NCBI RefSeq assembly: GCF_022919075.1 | Contig: NZ_CP095078.1 | Span: 4,340,001 to 4,404,000 of the forward strand | Direction of reading: 5' to 3' | DNA: 64,000 bases | Source of the DNA: Nocardioides sp. W7 | GTDB taxonomy: Bacteria; Actinomycetota; Actinomycetes; Propionibacteriales; Nocardioidaceae | Shown: piece after piece, positions 60,794-64,000 of the stretch | How the letters are laid out: each line of letters begins with the position of its first letter | Numbering within the stretch: the stretch's first letter is position 1 | The notes under the pieces: generated by a model | The model's input: the letters and a program-made list of their open reading frames with translations, nothing else | Database searches by the model: none | What the model was told of the DNA's origin: nothing | Program-made: the position numbers and the translations under genes

Positions 60794-61561
60794 ATGACGG
60801 AACAGGACCTCAAGGTCACCGAGCACGGGCGCACCCTGGTGCTCACCATGGACCGGCCCGAAGCACGCAACGCCATGTCGATGTCCATGGCGCACCAGAT
60901 CGCCGACGCCCTGGACATGCTCGACAGCCGCGACGACCTCAGCCTGGGCATCATCACCGGTGCCAGCGAGACCTTCTGCGCCGGGATGGACCTGAAGGGC
61001 TTCGCCCGCGGCGAGAGGCCGGTCGTCGAGGGGCGGGGCTTCGCCGGGATCGTGAAGCGTCCCTCGACCAAGCCGCTGATCGCCGCGGTCGAGGGCTATG
61101 CCCTCGCCGGCGGCTTCGAGATCGTGCTCTCCTGCGACCTCGTCGTCGCCTCGACAGCCGCCAGGTTCGGGCTCCCCGAGGTCAAGCGCGGCCTCACCGC
61201 CGCCGCGGGCGGGCTGATGAAGCTGCCCCAGCGGATCCCGTACCACCTCGCGATGGATCTGGTCCTGACCGGTCGCATGTGGCCGGCCACCGAGGCCGCC
61301 GACGTGCACCTGGTCAACCGGCTCGCCGAGCCCGGCCAGGCGCTGGCTGTCGCGCTGGAGCTGGCCGAGGAGATCTCCGCCAACGCGCCCCTGGCGCTGG
61401 CCGCCTCCAAGCAGGTCATGGTGCAGTCGGCCGACTGGACCCTGGCGGAGCGGTTCGACCGCCAGGAGGAGTTCGTCAACCCGATCCGCCTCTCCCAGGA
61501 CGCCAAGGAGGGCGCACAGGCCTTCGTCGAGAAGCGCGACCCCGTCTGGACCGGGCGCTGA
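60794..61561 (+). CDS. Enoyl-CoA hydratase/isomerase (crotonase family)
   Basis: This 255-residue protein has the crotonase core: VLTMDRPEARNAMSMSMAHQ, ITGASETFCAGMDLKGFARG, the oxyanion loop AVEGYALAGGFEIVLSCDLV and FGLPEVKRGLTAAAGGLMKL with the catalytic Glu position. It may hydrate an enoyl-CoA made by the acyl-CoA dehydrogenases. An AAGGAG precedes the ATG. It follows the SDR gene after 39 bases. Confidence 0.93.
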   Translation: MTEQDLKVTEHGRTLVLTMDRPEARNAMSMSMAHQIADALDMLDSRDDLSLGIITGASETFCAGMDLKGFARGERPVVEGRGFAGIVKRPSTKPLIAAVEGYALAGGFEIVLSCDLVVASTAARFGLPEVKRGLTAAAGGLMKLPQRIPYHLAMDLVLTGRMWPATEAADVHLVNRLAEPGQALAVALELAEEISANAPLALAASKQVMVQSADWTLAERFDRQEEFVNPIRLSQDAKEGAQAFVEKRDPVWTGR

Positions 61562-61563
61562 CG

Positions 61564-62886
61564 GTGGCCGCCGGCACGACCGGGACCGGGATGCGCGAGC
61601 TCGCCGCCCGGGCCTGGGTCTGGGGCATGCCGTGGGTGGAGGCGGCGCACCTGCGGGTGCGCCGCACCCTCCCCGACGACCCGTTCGCCCCGCGGATCGA
61701 GACCTCGCCGGGCGCGGCGCTCAACAACCTCGGCCGACAGCGACGCACCTCCGACCCCCGCTACCGGGTCGGCGTGGGGGTCAACAGCGACACCCTCTAC
61801 ACCTCTGCGTGGCTCGACCTCGCCGAGGAGCCGTTCGTGCTCGAGGTGCCACGGGTCGAGAAGCGCTACTACTCCTTCCAGGTCGGGCACGCCGACAGCT
61901 CCAGCGAGGTCGCCTTCGGCTCCCGCACCCACGGCGAGACGATGCCGCCGGTCTTCCTGTGCTCCTCGCGGTACGACGGGGAGGTGCCGGCGGGCATGCT
62001 CGCGGTCCGCACCACCACGCGCTACGTGAACCTGCCCGGCCGCATCCTGGTCGACCCGACCAGCGACGACGACCACAGGCGGGTGCACGAGATCCAGGAC
62101 GGCGTCCGGTTGCGGCCGCTGTCGAAGTACCTCGCCGGCGAGGACGGTCCCAACCCGGTGCCGGCTCAGCGTCGGCTGGACCCGGCGGCCGGCTCCGACC
62201 CACGGCTGGCGTTCCTCCACAAGCTCTTCGCGGTCGTCACCGAGGAGCACCTGACCGCCACCGAGCAGGCGCACTGGGCGGCCCTCGCACCCCTGGGCCT
62301 GCGGGGCGACGCCCTGGACGAGTCTGCGCTCTCCGAGGCTCATCGTGAGGCGGTCGCAGCCGGTCTGGTCGACGGCCAGGAGCAGGTCGCCGCGCGCGCC
62401 CGGAAGCTCGGCACCCAGACGGGCGGCTGGACCGTGAACTACGCCGGACCCCGGTTCGGCGACGACCCGCTCCTGCGCGCCGGGGTCGCCCGCGACCAGA
62501 TCTTCGTCACCGTGCCGGAGGAGGGCCTCTACCCGCTCGGCAAGATCGACGCCGACGGCGCGCCGCTGGACGGGCGGCACGCCTACCGGATCCACTTCCC
62601 CGCGGGGCAGCTGCCGCCCGTCGACGCGTTCTGGTCGGTGACGATGTACGACGCGGAGGGGTTCCTCGTGGCCAACGAGCGCGAGGCCTACTCGCTCGGC
62701 GACCGGACGCCCGGGGTCGTCGCGGACGACGGGTCGGCCACCCTCGTGCTCGGCCACCAGCCGCAGGAGGGAAGCTGGCTGCCAGCGCCCGACGGGCCCT
62801 TCTACCTGATGCTCCGGCTGTTCGCCCCGAAGCCGGAGGTGCTGGACGGCTCCTGGCTGCCCGCACCGATCGAGAGGCTCGCATGA
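61564..62886 (+). CDS. DUF1254/DUF1214 domain protein, first copy
   Basis: This 440-residue protein has the DUF1254 head (AARAWVWGMPWVEAAHLRVR, then GVNSDTLYTSAWLDLAEEPF) and the DUF1214 tail (VDAFWSVTMYDAEGFLVANE, YLMLRLFAPKPEVLDGSWLP). There is no signal peptide, so it is probably cytosolic. The GTG at 61564 lies just past the hydratase stop with no ribosome-binding site, so it depends on coupling. The function of the family is not established. Confidence 0.8.
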   Translation: MAAGTTGTGMRELAARAWVWGMPWVEAAHLRVRRTLPDDPFAPRIETSPGAALNNLGRQRRTSDPRYRVGVGVNSDTLYTSAWLDLAEEPFVLEVPRVEKRYYSFQVGHADSSSEVAFGSRTHGETMPPVFLCSSRYDGEVPAGMLAVRTTTRYVNLPGRILVDPTSDDDHRRVHEIQDGVRLRPLSKYLAGEDGPNPVPAQRRLDPAAGSDPRLAFLHKLFAVVTEEHLTATEQAHWAALAPLGLRGDALDESALSEAHREAVAAGLVDGQEQVAARARKLGTQTGGWTVNYAGPRFGDDPLLRAGVARDQIFVTVPEEGLYPLGKIDADGAPLDGRHAYRIHFPAGQLPPVDAFWSVTMYDAEGFLVANEREAYSLGDRTPGVVADDGSATLVLGHQPQEGSWLPAPDGPFYLMLRLFAPKPEVLDGSWLPAPIERLA

Positions 62887-64000
62887 GCGTCTCCACCTGG
62901 CCGTCCGCCTTCGGCCAATACCCGGACCCACCGCGTCCGAGCTATGCGACCACCGACGTCGGGCTGCTCCAGGCCCCGGTTGTCGACGACGTGCTCCCCG
63001 CCGACGGTCCAGAGCTCGACGCGCTGACCCGGTCGCTGGTACGCGACGCGGTGGTCTACGGATTGCCGGTGGTCCTGCAGTACGAGCACCTGCTCCACCT
63101 GGCGCTGGACCCCGAGCACCCGTCGTACGTCGGCTTCAACACCCTGCGCCACGAGGACGCGCCGGCGGGTCCGGGCTACCCGGGCTTCAAGACGCCGAAC
63201 GCCGACACCCTGTACTCCAGCGCCTGGCTGGACCTGACCGGCGGCCCGGTCGAGCTCGACGTCCCGGCGATGGGCGCGCGCTACTACACCGCGCACTTCC
63301 TCGACCTGTTCAGCAACGCCGTCAACCTCAGCACCCGCACCCTCGGTCCGGACGGCGGGCGGGCATGGCTCGCCACCACCGACTGGGACGGCGAGGTGCC
63401 CGAGGGCACCCGGGTGCTGCGGGTGGCCACGCCGTACCTGTGGCTGCTGCTGCGGGTTTTCGTCCGCGACGCCGACGACCTGCCGACCGCCCGGGCACTG
63501 CAGCGCCTGGTGACCCTGAGGCCCCTCGCCGCCTCCACCGGTGCCGAGGCCGACGACGACGCGTGGCCGATCCTCTCCGGGCCGGCCGAGGAGTTGGGCG
63601 CCGAGGAGTTCCTCACCGTGCTCGACCACTGCCTGCGACACTCCCCGCACCCCGTGCAGGAGGACGCGCTGGTCCACCACCTCACCGCGATCGGGCTCGG
63701 CGCGCGCCGCCCGTTCGACTGCGACGCCTGGAGCGAGTCGCGGCGCGACGCGATGCGCCAGGGGTACGACGACGCATTCGCCCTCGTGCGCTCGGTGCTG
63801 ACGCGCCGCGGGATCCCCGCCGGGGACGCCGGCTGGCGCACCCTGCGGTCCGGCACCTACGGCTTCAACTACCTGCACCGCGCCGCCACCAGCTACCAGG
63901 GGCTGGGTGCCACGGTCCGTGAGGAGAGCGGGCCCTACACGACCTTCGTGGACGGCTCCGGCGAGGCGCTGGACGGCAGCCGAGCCTACGTGCTGCGGCT
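62883..64000 (+). CDS. DUF1254 domain protein, second copy, cut by the window edge
   Basis: The ATG at 62883 overlaps the first copy by four bases (ATGA). At least 372 codons are present before the sequence ends, and the frame stays open. The head reads VRDAVVYGLPVVLQYEHLLH and NTLRHEDAPAGPGYPGFKTP followed by NADTLYSSAWLDLTGGPVEL, the DUF1254 pattern; FNYLHRAATSYQGLGATVRE begins the second half. It diverges strongly from copy one in sequence but has the same order of motifs. Two copies in tandem suggest a heteromer or two related substrates. Confidence 0.85.
   Translation, partial: MSVSTWPSAFGQYPDPPRPSYATTDVGLLQAPVVDDVLPADGPELDALTRSLVRDAVVYGLPVVLQYEHLLHLALDPEHPSYVGFNTLRHEDAPAGPGYPGFKTPNADTLYSSAWLDLTGGPVELDVPAMGARYYTAHFLDLFSNAVNLSTRTLGPDGGRAWLATTDWDGEVPEGTRVLRVATPYLWLLLRVFVRDADDLPTARALQRLVTLRPLAASTGAEADDDAWPILSGPAEELGAEEFLTVLDHCLRHSPHPVQEDALVHHLTAIGLGARRPFDCDAWSESRRDAMRQGYDDAFALVRSVLTRRGIPAGDAGWRTLRSGTYGFNYLHRAATSYQGLGATVREESGPYTTFVDGSGEALDGSRAYVLR

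Overview
The window is high-GC DNA dense with genes on both strands and rich in GTG/TTG starts. The gene content (a DUF222/HNH endonuclease, a glnE–glnA2 block, an actinobacterial ECF sigma module, formylglycine-dependent sulfatase biology, a meta-cleavage lower pathway and a large acyl-CoA catabolic cluster) points to a soil-type actinomycete. A Nocardioides-like member of the Propionibacteriales is my best guess, but this is inference from gene style and not from a marker gene.

Layout. (1) 0–6 kb is a worn, mobile-element-rich edge: a secreted tyrosine phosphatase, an intact IS256-family insertion with recognisable inverted ends, a deleted IS481-family remnant that keeps both ends, a DUF222/HNH gene and a frameshifted secreted-protein gene. 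(2) 6–12 kb holds small conserved genes, a berberine-bridge-type FAD oxidase and a hydratase–dehydrogenase–aldolase operon (lower meta-cleavage pathway) divergent from an IclR regulator. (3) 12–16 kb holds an orphan OmpR-type response regulator facing an Hpt-like protein without the phospho-accepting histidine, a PepSY membrane protein with a membrane partner, and a PEP-mutase/isocitrate-lyase-fold enzyme. (4) 16–44 kb looks like core chromosome: glnE, an amidotransferase, glnA2, a two-component system, a sulfatase facing its formylglycine-generating enzyme, nadE, a sigma factor with a membrane propeller-like partner, panB, a sorbosone/glucose-dehydrogenase-like secreted protein, a secreted glycine-rich/Ig-like protein, map, and an ATP-grasp/alpha-E/transglutaminase operon. 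(5) 44–49.5 kb holds the RNase P RNA gene followed by a decayed MNT–HEPN toxin–antitoxin pair, a pRiA4b ORF-3 family gene, a secreted vanadium-haloperoxidase-like protein and a fragment that looks like a MobF relaxase. This reads as an eroded accessory island beside rnpB. (6) 49.5–64 kb is a catabolic island: Baeyer–Villiger monooxygenase, class III CoA-transferase, alpha/beta hydrolase, GntR/FCD regulator, amidohydrolase, SDR, two acyl-CoA dehydrogenases, thiolase, second SDR, enoyl-CoA hydratase and two DUF1254/DUF1214 proteins, the last cut by the window edge.

How the parts may work together. The last island can be read as a pathway in which a ketone is oxygenated to an ester or lactone, hydrolysed, activated by CoA transfer and shortened by beta-oxidation. 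The substrate is unknown. A short palindrome, GATGAC(T/A)ATCAT, occurs before both the GntR gene and the thiolase gene and is a candidate operator. The 6–12 kb operon would convert 2-hydroxypenta-2,4-dienoate-type compounds to pyruvate and an acyl-CoA.

The most unusual non-coding signals are: a 53-bp hairpin-forming repeat present twice, each time just after a minus-strand gene; a 97-bp element with nested inverted repeats between two convergent genes; and short tandem duplications at gene 3' ends, one of which repeats the stop codon itself four times in frame. All assignments come from reading the sequence; no database search was run.
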